From positions 642,003-706,002 of the forward strand of contig NZ_KE150263.1 in NCBI RefSeq assembly GCF_000411135.1: a stretch of 64,000 nucleotides of DNA, written 5' to 3'. The notes under the pieces were generated by a model. The model saw nothing but the letters and a program-made list of their open reading frames with translations. It had not been told where the DNA came from and did not search any database. Both the position numbers and the translations under genes were made by a program. How positions within the stretch are numbered: position 1 is the stretch's first letter; every line of letters starts with the position of its first letter. Below, piece after piece: positions 45,804 through 54,835 of the stretch. This stretch comes from Actinotignum schaalii FB123-CNA-2. Lineage in GTDB: Bacteria > Actinomycetota > Actinomycetes > Actinomycetales > Actinomycetaceae.

Positions 45804-47195
45804 TTACGGAACAGATGCGACGACGACGTCGCCAAATCCCCGTACCGCCAGCTCCCCGTCACTGTGCGGAACAAAAACCGCCTGCCCCGAGTTGAGCGGT
45901 TCACGCCGACCTCCGGCAAAGATTTCCACCGCGCCTTCCAGGCAGACCACCGTGCGCGGACCGCGCGAACGCAACTTTTCCGTGGAGGTAGCATCGCGCA
46001 AATGAACTATCGAGAGTTCAAAATCATCCACGGGAACATAGAAGGTGGACACCGCCTCGCTCATATGCTCGGGGGCGATGCGGATGGGCGGGACCGCGGC
46101 GTCGTCCATAATCCGCACCAGTTCCTCCACATCCACATGTTTCGGGGTGAGGCCGGCGCGCAGCACATTATCTGAGGCCGCCATGATTTCCACCGCGGTT
46201 CCAGACAGGTACGCATGTACTGTCCCAGCAGGGATAAATAGTGCCTCGCCGGGGCGCAAACTCACCGGATTCATGAGGAGGGAAGCTACCACTCCGGGGT
46301 CGCCGGGATAGTGCTGTGCCAGGGTTTCCACGATGCGGTCCGCGCGCGGGGAGGGCGAAGTTCCCCGCTCCAGGCGCGCGGCGCAGGCTGCTACCACCTG
46401 CTGAATCTGTTCAGGAGAAGGGCGGGTTCCCGCGGAAAGCAGATCGGCGAACACCGCTCCCACCCCGCGTTCTTCCACGAGGGCCGCCAGCCGGTCCGTG
46501 AGGGGCAGCCCGAGACCACCCAGCACCTCGGCGATGCGGCGCGGAGTGCGCAGCCCGCAAATAGCCTCGAAAGGCGTGAGAGCATAGGCCAGTTCCGGTT
46601 TGTGGTTGCGATCCCGATAGGAACGATGGGGCGCGGTGCGGGAAATTCCGGCGGCTTCTTCCCGCTCGAAACCCGCGCGGGCCTGCTCGAGGGAGGGGTG
46701 TACCTGGAGGGACAGTGGCTGATCCGGGGCAATGAGTTTGAGTAAATACGGTAATTCACCCCCGTGCCGGCGCGCCACATCCGCACCGAGCATCTCTTCG
46801 GGTGCCCGGGCAATAAGATCACGTAGGCTCGGCCCGCCGGGAGCTACCAGGGTGGCGGAATCTTCCGGAGCCTCTGGGGTGCGCGGGCCTCGCGGCAAGC
46901 CGGCCCGGTGCCGCGCGTGCCGCCGCCCGCGCGGAGCGCGCAGCGCGGCGTGCCCGCGCTCGTTCGCCTCCGATTCGCGCCCGATCCGGTGTTCCCCGGC
47001 GGGTGCGGAAGGATAAAGCTGAGCCAGGTCAAAGAGCGGGGCATCCTGGGCGGCGATCACCTGGGCGGAATCATCGGGGTGGGCGCCGAGCCAGATTTCC
47101 GCTACCCGGGTTTCCGCCGGTGCATAGCCGAAAAGCGCGGGAAGCGCGCTCGTGCCGCCCCACGCATAGTCCCTGGCCCGCCCTTGGATCCGCAT
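45804..47195 (-). CDS. manA: Mannose-6-phosphate isomerase, class I
   Basis: Zinc enzyme interconverting mannose 6-phosphate and fructose 6-phosphate, feeding GDP-mannose and mannosyl-phospholipid supply for the mannosyltransferase. 463 residues. Zinc ligands: QVHPSLEQA (Gln, His), HKPELAYAL (Glu) and VHAYLSG (His). RAGLTPKHVDVEEL closes the active site. An Arg/Pro/His-rich insert (about 70-115) interrupts the usual N-terminal part and is unusual. ATG 47195 or GTG 47198 share the same AGGAG. Confidence 0.93.
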   Translation of the reverse strand: MRIQGRARDYAWGGTSALPALFGYAPAETRVAEIWLGAHPDDSAQVIAAQDAPLFDLAQLYPSAPAGEHRIGRESEANERGHAALRAPRGRRHARHRAGLPRGPRTPEAPEDSATLVAPGGPSLRDLIARAPEEMLGADVARRHGGELPYLLKLIAPDQPLSLQVHPSLEQARAGFEREEAAGISRTAPHRSYRDRNHKPELAYALTPFEAICGLRTPRRIAEVLGGLGLPLTDRLAALVEERGVGAVFADLLSAGTRPSPEQIQQVVAACAARLERGTSPSPRADRIVETLAQHYPGDPGVVASLLMNPVSLRPGEALFIPAGTVHAYLSGTAVEIMAASDNVLRAGLTPKHVDVEELVRIMDDAAVPPIRIAPEHMSEAVSTFYVPVDDFELSIVHLRDATSTEKLRSRGPRTVVCLEGAVEIFAGGRREPLNSGQAVFVPHSDGELAVRGFGDVVVASVP

Positions 47196-47211
47196 CACCG
47201 CTGCTCCTGTT

Positions 47212-48048
47212 TTAGCTCAGGGCGCCGGTGGCCTGGTAGCGCCGCCCGCGTGATCCGCGCACCACGGTACGCCCGCGCCCGCGGCGAATCACCGGAGCCG
47301 GAGTCGCGGCAAGGCTCGCGGCCGCTTCCACTACCGCCGCTTCAGCTGCCGGTTCCTGAGCGGATTCGGGAGTAGGTGCCGACGCTGCTGCCGGAGCTTG
47401 GGCGTCCGTGTCCACCGCGCCGGTTTCGCTTTCCACGCCCGCGATCTTGCGCCGCACCCGGCGGCGCCGCCCGCTGCGCTCAGCGCGCTCAGCCCTGTCC
47501 GCTGCGGCAGCCCGCGCCGATTCCTGACGTTCCTTTTCCGAAGCGGCCCGCGCCTGCGCTTTTTCCGTTTCCAGCTTGGCCAGCCGCTCACTCCACGGCA
47601 CCCAGCGTGGAGCCAGCAAAGCGCCCGCCCCGGGCAACATCTCAATTTCGTTAAAGGTCACGGTACGGGCCCGACTCGCTCGGCTCACCGTAATACTCCA
47701 GTACCAGCCGTGATATCCCGGGTGAGTGCAGGTAAAGAGGTAGGACACCACCCGGGTGTCCTCGGCGAGGAATCCCGCGTACTCTCCCACGAAACGTTCG
47801 GCAATGGCCTCAAGTAGGGTTGCCCGCGCCTCAGCAACAGCCCCCGCGAGAACTCGATCTTCAGGTAGGCCGGGCAGCGGTTCTACCCGCTTATCATCCG
47901 GGGTGACCGCCACGTTTTCATCAACGCGATCCTCCGGGCGCGCCATATCTGCACCCTCATCCGCATGTCCTTCAACCCTCACATCGGGAAAGTGGACCGC
48001 AGCGGATTCTTCCCCCGCATAGTTGTCATATTCTTCATTCTTAGGCAT
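47212..48048 (-). CDS. DUF3027 domain protein
   Basis: 278 residues. The DUF3027 core (about 60-170) has GYHGWYWSITVSRAS and LLAPRWVPWSERL as its conserved blocks. An acidic N-terminus and a long Ala/Arg-rich tail follow. The gene overlaps the end of the cold-shock gene by 8 bp, so the two are coupled; this pair is common in actinobacteria. Function unknown. Start ATG 48048 chosen for the overlap; earlier ATGs at 48057 and 48069 are possible. Confidence 0.82.
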   Translation of the reverse strand: MPKNEEYDNYAGEESAAVHFPDVRVEGHADEGADMARPEDRVDENVAVTPDDKRVEPLPGLPEDRVLAGAVAEARATLLEAIAERFVGEYAGFLAEDTRVVSYLFTCTHPGYHGWYWSITVSRASRARTVTFNEIEMLPGAGALLAPRWVPWSERLAKLETEKAQARAASEKERQESARAAAADRAERAERSGRRRRVRRKIAGVESETGAVDTDAQAPAAASAPTPESAQEPAAEAAVVEAAASLAATPAPVIRRGRGRTVVRGSRGRRYQATGALS

Positions 48049-48418
48049 CAAAATCATCGGCGACCGCACGCAAGGCGCGCGCGATCTGCCCTCCCCCTTC
48101 CGGGTAGCGACCGCGCCGAAGCTGGGTGGAGGCCCCGTCCAGAAGCCGAATGAGATCTTCCACGATCACCACCGTTTCTTCCGGGGAACGCCTATTCTTC
48201 CGCGCGAGCGATTCAAGTTTGGTCATCGGTTCGACATTGAGCGCTTGCGGACCGCGACGTGTATCGGCAAGCCCGAAAGATACCCGCTGGCCCTTGCGCG
48301 GCGTGAGTCCCTCCGGGAGAGCCGATGCGGGCAGGAAAACCTGCGCACCATCCTCATCGCTGACAATAAAGCCGAAGCCCTTAGCGGCGTCGAAAAACTT
48401 AACCTTTCCGGTTGGCAC
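48041..48418 (-). CDS. Cold-shock domain protein with C-terminal extension
   Basis: 125 residues: a cold-shock domain (1-65) with RNP motifs GKVKFFDAAKGFGFI and VFLPASAL, then a 60-residue helical extension. RNA/ssDNA-binding. RNP1 is GFGFI, and RNP2 VFLPA departs from the usual VFVH, as in the actinobacterial long Csp group. GTG 48418 is chosen because the family starts with xPTGKVKFFD. Confidence 0.88.
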   Translation of the reverse strand: MPTGKVKFFDAAKGFGFIVSDEDGAQVFLPASALPEGLTPRKGQRVSFGLADTRRGPQALNVEPMTKLESLARKNRRSPEETVVIVEDLIRLLDGASTQLRRGRYPEGGGQIARALRAVADDFDA

Positions 48419-48633
48419 AACACTCTCATTTCTAGCAAAAACGCTTCGCACACGGTCGGGCGAAGCACCAGCGCCATTCTACCAGCGCCCCCGCGGGCAC
48501 AGGCAACGCTACCGGCTGAACGCCCCGGCCTCTTTTCCCATCCGACTCCCAGAATGCTGTGGTTAAATTGTGCTGTCCACCACGTAAGGGGTAAACCTGG
48601 TGAGCACCACCGGGCACACGGAAGGTTGAAATT

Positions 48634-50574
48634 ATGGGGATCGCACGCCGGCTAGCTGGAACATTAGCGCTCGCAAGCGCTCTACTGCTCTCCGGCCCAC
48701 TGGCCGCCGCGGAAGAACCCCTCACCGGCGTTGACCCGGTCACCGATCACGCCCAGGTGCTTTCCGCCTCTGAAGAAGAGCAGCTGCGCACTTCCCTTGA
48801 CCGCCTCCAAGATGAGACGGATTACGCGGTACGTTTCGTTTTTGTCGACAGGTTCGACGGCGCCAGCGCGGACCAGTGGCCCATCGAAACTTTCAACCGC
48901 GCCGGGCTCTCCAGCGATGCCACCCTCATCGCGGTGGCCGTGGATAGCCGCCAGTTCAGCTACGCCTACGGCCGCTCAAGTTTCTCCGCCTCAGACCTGG
49001 ACCAGGCTTTTACCGCGGAAGTGCGAGCCGCCTACCGGGATGGCCGCTGGCTGGAAGGTTCCCTCGCCTACACCCGGGCGTTAGCGCAAGGGGAAGAAAC
49101 GAATTGGGGCGGTCTGGCGCTCGGGGGTGGCGTCGTCGTCGTTATTATCGGGGCCATTATTTTCGTGCGTTCGCGCAAACGTAAAAAAGCGGAAAATAAA
49201 ACTCGTGAAGATCTTGCCGCGCTCGGCAAACGTGCCGCAGCCGCACTTTTAGCGACAGACGACGGCGTGCGCAGCGCCGCCGCGGAACTCAATTTCGCGC
49301 GGGCACAATTCGGGGTGAACTCAGTGCGCGGCTTTGACCAAGCGCTTGCGCAGGCACAGCACTATCTCCAAGAAGCTTTCAACCAACGCCAGCTCTTGGA
49401 CGACGATATCCCCGATACCCCGGAGCAGGTGCGTGCCTATAACACCGCGATTTTGGAACTGACCGAAAAAGCGCAGCGAGCCATTACCGAACAGGAAGAA
49501 GAATTCGCCCGGCTGCGTGATTTAGCGGCGAATGTGGAGGAGGCCGCGGCGCGGGTGCGCGAAGGTGTGGCGGATATTCGCACTCATCTTCCCAACGCTA
49601 CCCGGCAATTGGATTCGCTGGCGGCAAGTTACGGGGAGGGCGCGGTGGCAACCTTCCGCACCTACCCAGGGGATATTGAGTCTCTCGTGGCCGGGGCGGA
49701 GGATGCGCTCGGGCAGGTTGATCGGCTGCTCAGCGGGGGCGAACGCAACCAGGCCGTGCCGTTTGTGCGTATCGCTGAACAGGCTTTGGATGAGGCTGCG
49801 GAACGCTACCGCGCGATTTCTAACGTCCAAGAATCTATTAATCGAGCCTTCGCCCAACTAGCTGAGCATATCTCTTCCATTTCCGCGGATATTGCGGATG
49901 CCCATCGCATCGGCGGGGATAATGTCCAGGTGGTCGCCGCGCGGGACCGGGCGGCGGTGCTGGTGGAGAAATATCGCGGAGAGCGGGTGGATCCGCTGGC
50001 CGGAATTCGGGAACTCACCGACGCGGAAAATGACCTGGACGGGGCGCTCGCCCCGGCCCGGAACGCGGAGGAAAACTACCGCCGCCAGGCAGCCGGAGTG
50101 GAACGGGATCGCCAGCGGGCCCGGGCCACGGTGCAGCGGGCGGAGGCGATGGTCTCGCAAAACCGCTGGAGCACCGGGAACGAAGCACGCGCCCCGCTGG
50201 AGGCGGCTCGCACTGCCTTACAAGCCGGGGATACCAGCGATGACCTGGCTAAGCGCCGTGATTATTACGCGCGGGCCGAATCCTATGCCCAGCGCGCCAT
50301 GGATGCGGTCCAGGCAGCGATGTCCGCCCGCAACTCCGGTGGCTATGGTGGCAATAACGGTGGCGGGGACGTAGGTAGCCTGCTGCTCGGGATGTTCCTC
50401 GGCTCGCTCTCCGGGGGCGGATCCCGCCACAATTCCGGCTGGGGTTCCGGCTGGGGCACCGGTTTTGGCGGGGACCGTTCCAGCGGATTCGGCGGTGGTT
50501 TCGGAGGTTTTGGAGGTGGCTCCGGCGGATTTGGCGGCGGGGGCGCCGCGGGAGGAGGGAGCCGTTCATTCTAA
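48634..50574 (+). CDS. TPM-domain membrane protein with coiled coil and Gly-rich tail
   Basis: 646 residues: signal peptide (1-25), extracytoplasmic TPM domain (about 33-150, VTDHAQVLS, YGRSSFSASDL), one helix (about 165-180), a long cytoplasmic coiled coil (185-560) and a GGFGGG-rich tail ending in GGGSRSF. TPM proteins with a YgcG-like tail often sit next to PspA in actinobacteria, as here (100 bp upstream of pspA). Probable role in envelope or photosystem-like membrane quality control; mechanism unknown. Confidence 0.88.
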   Translation: MGIARRLAGTLALASALLLSGPLAAAEEPLTGVDPVTDHAQVLSASEEEQLRTSLDRLQDETDYAVRFVFVDRFDGASADQWPIETFNRAGLSSDATLIAVAVDSRQFSYAYGRSSFSASDLDQAFTAEVRAAYRDGRWLEGSLAYTRALAQGEETNWGGLALGGGVVVVIIGAIIFVRSRKRKKAENKTREDLAALGKRAAAALLATDDGVRSAAAELNFARAQFGVNSVRGFDQALAQAQHYLQEAFNQRQLLDDDIPDTPEQVRAYNTAILELTEKAQRAITEQEEEFARLRDLAANVEEAAARVREGVADIRTHLPNATRQLDSLAASYGEGAVATFRTYPGDIESLVAGAEDALGQVDRLLSGGERNQAVPFVRIAEQALDEAAERYRAISNVQESINRAFAQLAEHISSISADIADAHRIGGDNVQVVAARDRAAVLVEKYRGERVDPLAGIRELTDAENDLDGALAPARNAEENYRRQAAGVERDRQRARATVQRAEAMVSQNRWSTGNEARAPLEAARTALQAGDTSDDLAKRRDYYARAESYAQRAMDAVQAAMSARNSGGYGGNNGGGDVGSLLLGMFLGSLSGGGSRHNSGWGSGWGTGFGGDRSSGFGGGFGGFGGGSGGFGGGGAAGGGSRSF

Positions 50575-50675
50575 TACCGGTGGCTGCGTGCGTCCGTTGA
50601 TCGCGCCCCGCCCGGATACTATTTATCCATTATTCATCACACATTCCTACTCGATGGCACAGAGAAAGGCTGATC

Positions 50676-51431
50676 ATGGCTGAAAAACAAACAATCCTCG
50701 GACGCATTACCCAGCTGGCAAAGGCAAATATTAATGCGCTCCTCGACCGTGCGGAAGACCCGCAGAAGATGCTCGACCAGATGGTGCGGGATTACAAGAA
50801 TTCCATTGCGGAAGCCGAAGATGCCGTAGCCCTGACCGTGGGCAATCTGCGCCTGGCACAATCCGATTACAACGAGGACATCAAAGCCGCCCGTGACTGG
50901 GGGCAGAAAGCTATCGCCTCCTCGCGCCGCGCCGATGAGATGCGGGCCAAGGGCGATGAAGCAGGTGCGAACCACTGGGATGACCTGGCGAAGGTGGCGT
51001 TGAGCAAGCAGATTCAATACGAGCGCGAAGCCAAGGATGCCGAACCCATGCTCGCCTCCCAGGAAAAGGTCGTTGAACAGCTCAAATCCGGGCTCACCCA
51101 GATGAAGGAGAAGCTCACCGAACTCAAGAATAAGCGCGATACCCTGGTGGCACGCCAGAAATCCGCACAGGCGCAAAGCCAGGTGCAGGATGCCATCTCC
51201 TCGATCAACGTGCTGGATCCCACCAGTGAACTGGCCCGTTTCGAAGACAGAGTCCGCCGCCAGGAAGCCCTGGCCCAGGGCAAGGCCGAAGTTGCCTCCC
51301 TGAGCTTGGCCGATCAATTCGCCGAATTGGAGGATCATTCCGACGACGCAGAAATCGAAGCGCGCCTCGCTGCCCTCAAAAGCGGGGAAGCCCCCGAGCA
51401 AATCGAAGGCCGGGACTTCACTAGCTACTAA
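50676..51431 (+). CDS. pspA: PspA/Vipp1 (IM30) family membrane-stress protein
   Basis: ESCRT-III-like protein that coats and repairs stressed membranes. 251 residues, almost all coiled coil. The amphipathic start RITQLAKANINALLDRAEDP (key ALLDRAEDP) and MLDQMVRDY are diagnostic. Length is slightly above the classic 222-230. It is on the same strand as the TPM gene; the response-regulator pair follows after a strong terminator, so this block looks dedicated to envelope stress. Confidence 0.93.
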   Translation: MAEKQTILGRITQLAKANINALLDRAEDPQKMLDQMVRDYKNSIAEAEDAVALTVGNLRLAQSDYNEDIKAARDWGQKAIASSRRADEMRAKGDEAGANHWDDLAKVALSKQIQYEREAKDAEPMLASQEKVVEQLKSGLTQMKEKLTELKNKRDTLVARQKSAQAQSQVQDAISSINVLDPTSELARFEDRVRRQEALAQGKAEVASLSLADQFAELEDHSDDAEIEARLAALKSGEAPEQIEGRDFTSY

Positions 51432-51547
51432 AGTACCTGGCTCCCCCGCTCCTCAAGCACACAGTTCTCCGGCGCGGGGAATATCCCGCACCGGGCACGA
51501 GCACACGCCGCATGCACCTAGGTGACCCAAGCGCGGCGTGGCTTCCC

Positions 51548-51576
51548 GGGCCGGGGTGGCAAGGCCACCCCGGCCC
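51548..51576 (+). terminator. Terminator after pspA
   Basis: GGGCCGGGGTGGC pairs with GCCACCCCGGCCC (13 bp) around AAG. GCGG and then CGTCGTTCC follow instead of a U-tract. Confidence 0.75.
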
Positions 51577-51632
51577 GCGGCGTCGTTCCACTTCTATCGC
51601 TCCCACGGCTTTGCTTTCGCTTCCCGCAAACT

Positions 51633-51648
51633 TTCAGGAAGCTTCCAG
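51633..51648 (+). promoter_or_regulatory. Phased direct repeat upstream of response regulator
   Basis: TTCAG (51633) and TCCAG (51644) are 11 bp apart; a TCCCG at 51622 may be a degenerate third copy. It lies 24 bp before the ATG, consistent with autoregulation. Confidence 0.5.
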
Positions 51649-51671
51649 ATACCTCGAGTTTCCTTAACATC

Positions 51672-52415
51672 ATGACGCCTACCGAGCACACTCCCGAAGC
51701 GGCCATCCTCGTTGTTGATGATGAGCCCTCGATTCGCGAACTTCTTTCCGTTTCTCTCCGGTTCGCCGGATTCGATGTGTACACCGCCGCCGATGGCGCG
51801 GAAGCCCTCGCTCACCAGCAAAATCAGCACCTGGATCTGGCCGTCCTCGACATTATGATGCCGGGCATGGACGGCTTTGAGGTGCTGCGCCGGCTGCGCG
51901 AACGCGATCACGATCTGCCGGTGCTGTTCCTCACCGCCCGCGATGATGTGAAGGACAAAGTCCAAGGCCTGACCGTCGGCGGGGATGACTACATCACCAA
52001 GCCTTTCTCCCTGGAGGAAGTAGTGGCGCGTATCCGCGCGGTGCTGCGGCGCACCAGCCCGGAAGAAACCGAATCGGCGGTGCTGCGCTACGCGGACTTG
52101 GAAATGAACGAAGATTCGTATGAGGTCACCCGCGCCGGCCGGCCGGTGGAGCTCTCCCCCACCGAATTCAAGCTACTGCGCTACCTCATTATTAATGCCG
52201 AACGAGTGGTTTCTAAATCACAGATCCTCGATCATGTATGGGATTACAACTGGCAGGGTGAGATCTCCATCGTGGAATCCTATATTTCCTATTTGCGGCG
52301 CAAAATTGATTCCCCGGAAGCCCTGGGGATTACCGATCCGGAAGAGGCCCGCAATCTCATTCCTCTCATCCACACTCGCCGTGGCATCGGCTACGTTCTG
52401 CGTGCTTCCAAATAA
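51672..52415 (+). CDS. OmpR-family response regulator (MprA/TcrA-like)
   Basis: 247 residues: receiver domain (10-125) with Asp16-Asp17, phospho-acceptor Asp60 in VLDIMMPG and Lys in YITKPFS; winged-helix DNA-binding domain (about 145-245) with ELSPTEFKLLRYL and the recognition region VESYISYLRRKI. Partner of the kinase 9 bp downstream. ATG 51672 is used because the receiver fold begins right after it; the longer frame to 51522 is untypical. The operator-like repeat upstream recurs at two other loci. Confidence 0.93.
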   Translation: MTPTEHTPEAAILVVDDEPSIRELLSVSLRFAGFDVYTAADGAEALAHQQNQHLDLAVLDIMMPGMDGFEVLRRLRERDHDLPVLFLTARDDVKDKVQGLTVGGDDYITKPFSLEEVVARIRAVLRRTSPEETESAVLRYADLEMNEDSYEVTRAGRPVELSPTEFKLLRYLIINAERVVSKSQILDHVWDYNWQGEISIVESYISYLRRKIDSPEALGITDPEEARNLIPLIHTRRGIGYVLRASK

Positions 52416-52424
52416 CATTCGGTT

Positions 52425-54032
52425 ATGACCCAACGTCACGATCCGCTCCCGCCGGAAAGCGCGGGGGCTGCGCCGGTGCCGAGCCGCCCGGCGCAGCCTG
52501 GCAAGCCGGCTACCGAATCTCCCGGGCGCGCCCGCCACAGCGGAGTTTTCCGGCGCGCGCTGCGGCCGGCCCGCACCCTGGCCGGCCGCCTCATTATCGC
52601 TTTCGTCATCCTGGTGGGAACCGCGGCAACCTTTTTGGGTTTCGCCTCGGTCACCCTTCTCAAGCAATACCTGGTCTCCACTATCGACCAGGATCTGACC
52701 ACGAATGCGCGCTCGGTGGAGCGGATGTTCCTGCAGGATCTGCCCGGTGCCAGCCAATCCTCCCCCCTCAACCTCTCCGATTTCTTCGTGCGGGTCAATT
52801 GGGGTATTGCCGGGCAGCGAGACGTGACCACCTACGAACTACCCAATCCGGGGGCCGTAGAAGAATTCGGCTACCCGCGCGATCTCGAGCATATTGCCAG
52901 ACTGGGGTCCGAAGAACCCGTGACGGTTCCTTCCACCCTGTATGGCTCTGATTGGCGGGTGCTGGTTCACCCTATTAGCCCTGCCTCCACCGGCGGTCTC
53001 ATTACCGGGAATATCATTATTGCCCAGCCACTCGGGCCAATCGAGTTTACTATTGCGCGCCTGCGCCTTATTTTTGTGCTCGCCGGGCTCGCAACCGTGC
53101 TGGCTGCCGGCCTGGCCGTTACCGGTCTTGTATCGCGTACCTTGCGGTCCCTGCGTGATATCGAAGCGGCCACGCATACCATCGCGGAAGGACATCTGGC
53201 CGAACGTGTTCCGCACGGTCAGGACGACGACGAAGTTGGGATGCTCGCTAATTCCATTAACGTTATGCTCGCTCAAATCGAGCATGCCTTCGCGGAAAAG
53301 GAACGCTCGGAAGCAAAAATGCGACGCTTCGTTTCGGACGCCTCTCACGAATTACGCACCCCGCTAGCAACCGTGCGTGGGTATTCCGAGCTATATCGCC
53401 TGGGCGGAGTTCCCCCCGAGCGTGTCCCTGAGGCGATGGAGCGAGTGGAATCGGAAGCCAACCGGATGGCCGGGCTCGTGGAGGATTTGCTCCAGCTGGC
53501 CCGCCTGGACGAAAACCGCCCCCTTAACCTTGACTGTGTCAATCTTGCCAAGCTGGCAGATAACGCCATCCTCGATTTCCGGGTGCGTGCCCCGCAACGC
53601 ACCGCCACGGTGGTTGCTTTGGATGGGAGCACCCCGGCGCCCGATACGGTGGAAGTCCACGGGGATGCGGATCGCATCACCCAGGTGATCGCAAATCTTC
53701 TTTCTAATGTGCTCGCACACGCCCCGGAAGCCAGCCCGGTAGAAGTGGCAGTGGGCATCGCGGAAGGCCACCCCACTATTGAGGTGCGTGATCACGGCCC
53801 CGGTATTTCCGAAGCCGATTCCCAGCGAATTTTCGAGCGTTTCTACCGCCCGGACTATTCACGTTCGCGCGAATCAGGGGGCTCCGGCCTAGGCCTTGCC
53901 ATTGTTGCCGCTATTATGGCCGCACACCACGGTACCGCCCGGGCGCTAACCACCCCCGGTGGCGGACTCACCGTGCAGCTCACCTTCCCCGCCCCGACCG
54001 AGCCGTGTCAGAATCCGGCAACGCCCGGCTAA
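52425..54032 (+). CDS. Membrane sensor histidine kinase
   Basis: 535 residues: proline-rich cytoplasmic start, helix 1 (about 53-78), an extracytoplasmic sensor loop of about 135 residues, helix 2 (about 213-237), HAMP (238-290), the H-box with His308 in SDASHELRTPL, N-box NLLSNVLAHAPE, G1 DHGPGI and G2 SGLGLAIV. Cognate of the preceding regulator; MprB/PhoR-like. The signal is unknown; the pspA neighbourhood and the htrA-type target suggest envelope damage. It is convergent with plsC, with 5 bp between the stops. Confidence 0.94.
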   Translation: MTQRHDPLPPESAGAAPVPSRPAQPGKPATESPGRARHSGVFRRALRPARTLAGRLIIAFVILVGTAATFLGFASVTLLKQYLVSTIDQDLTTNARSVERMFLQDLPGASQSSPLNLSDFFVRVNWGIAGQRDVTTYELPNPGAVEEFGYPRDLEHIARLGSEEPVTVPSTLYGSDWRVLVHPISPASTGGLITGNIIIAQPLGPIEFTIARLRLIFVLAGLATVLAAGLAVTGLVSRTLRSLRDIEAATHTIAEGHLAERVPHGQDDDEVGMLANSINVMLAQIEHAFAEKERSEAKMRRFVSDASHELRTPLATVRGYSELYRLGGVPPERVPEAMERVESEANRMAGLVEDLLQLARLDENRPLNLDCVNLAKLADNAILDFRVRAPQRTATVVALDGSTPAPDTVEVHGDADRITQVIANLLSNVLAHAPEASPVEVAVGIAEGHPTIEVRDHGPGISEADSQRIFERFYRPDYSRSRESGGSGLGLAIVAAIMAAHHGTARALTTPGGGLTVQLTFPAPTEPCQNPATPG

Positions 54033-54037
54033 GCGAG

Positions 54038-54835
54038 CTACTCAGTTTCCGGAAACTCGCCCGCCTCGCCAGCATCGGGCGTCTCGCCGGCCTCGGGCAG
54101 ATCGAAAGGACTGGCACCTTCCGAGGTGAGCGGGTGTGCACTTTTCTGCTCGAGCATCATCTCAATGGCGGTGAAGACCCGGCCCATAAAATCAGCCGGG
54201 TCTTCCTCCGCGAGGCCATACATGGGCCTGCCGATAAACAAAAAGACCTCGCCGCGGAATTTGGGGAGCACCGCACCCACCGGCATAACTTCATGCCCGC
54301 CGGACATGGCGATGGGAACAATAGGAACATTGAAACGCTGGGCGAGGGCCGCGGCACCCGCCTTCGGGGTACCGAGTTCCCCGGTGCGCGAGCGCGTACC
54401 TTCCGGGAAAATCAGAATCGGAACTCCCGCGGCCAGTAGACGGCCCGTCATCCCTTTGGCGCGGCCGGGCTGGTATTCCGAACCGGCCTTCCCGGTGGGT
54501 TTTTTACCGCGCTCAATGGGATAAGTATTAAAGAACAACGAGGTGAGATTGGAGATGCCGCGGCGGCGATAAAAATAATCCGCGGCCGCCCCGGTCGCTA
54601 ACCGCTCAGTGAGTTTATCGGGAAGCAGCGAGAAAATCATGGGAGCATCCAGGTGCGAGGAATGATTCGGGACCAGGATAAACGCGCCGTCCAGGTTTTC
54701 GATATTTTCCTCTCCCAGCACGGTGGGTCGGAGAATCGTGGACATGACCGGTTTCGTGAGGGCGCGGCGCACCCGATGCCGGCGGCGGGCTTTGGACTCA
54801 TCCAAATACGGATCGATCGGTTCGAGCTCACTCAC
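54038..54835 (-). CDS. 1-acyl-glycerol-3-phosphate acyltransferase
   Basis: PlsC-family membrane-associated acyltransferase making phosphatidic acid or a related lipid. 265 residues. Catalytic NHSSHLD (HX4D, near 57), the substrate-binding FPEGTRSRTG (near 143) and VPIVPIAMSGGHE are present. The acidic Pro-rich tail is extra. Its start overlaps the stop of the upstream short-chain dehydrogenase gene by 4 bp (ATGA), so the two are coupled; they may act on the same lipid or envelope pathway. Confidence 0.92.
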   Translation of the reverse strand: MSELEPIDPYLDESKARRRHRVRRALTKPVMSTILRPTVLGEENIENLDGAFILVPNHSSHLDAPMIFSLLPDKLTERLATGAAADYFYRRRGISNLTSLFFNTYPIERGKKPTGKAGSEYQPGRAKGMTGRLLAAGVPILIFPEGTRSRTGELGTPKAGAAALAQRFNVPIVPIAMSGGHEVMPVGAVLPKFRGEVFLFIGRPMYGLAEEDPADFMGRVFTAIEMMLEQKSAHPLTSEGASPFDLPEAGETPDAGEAGEFPETE

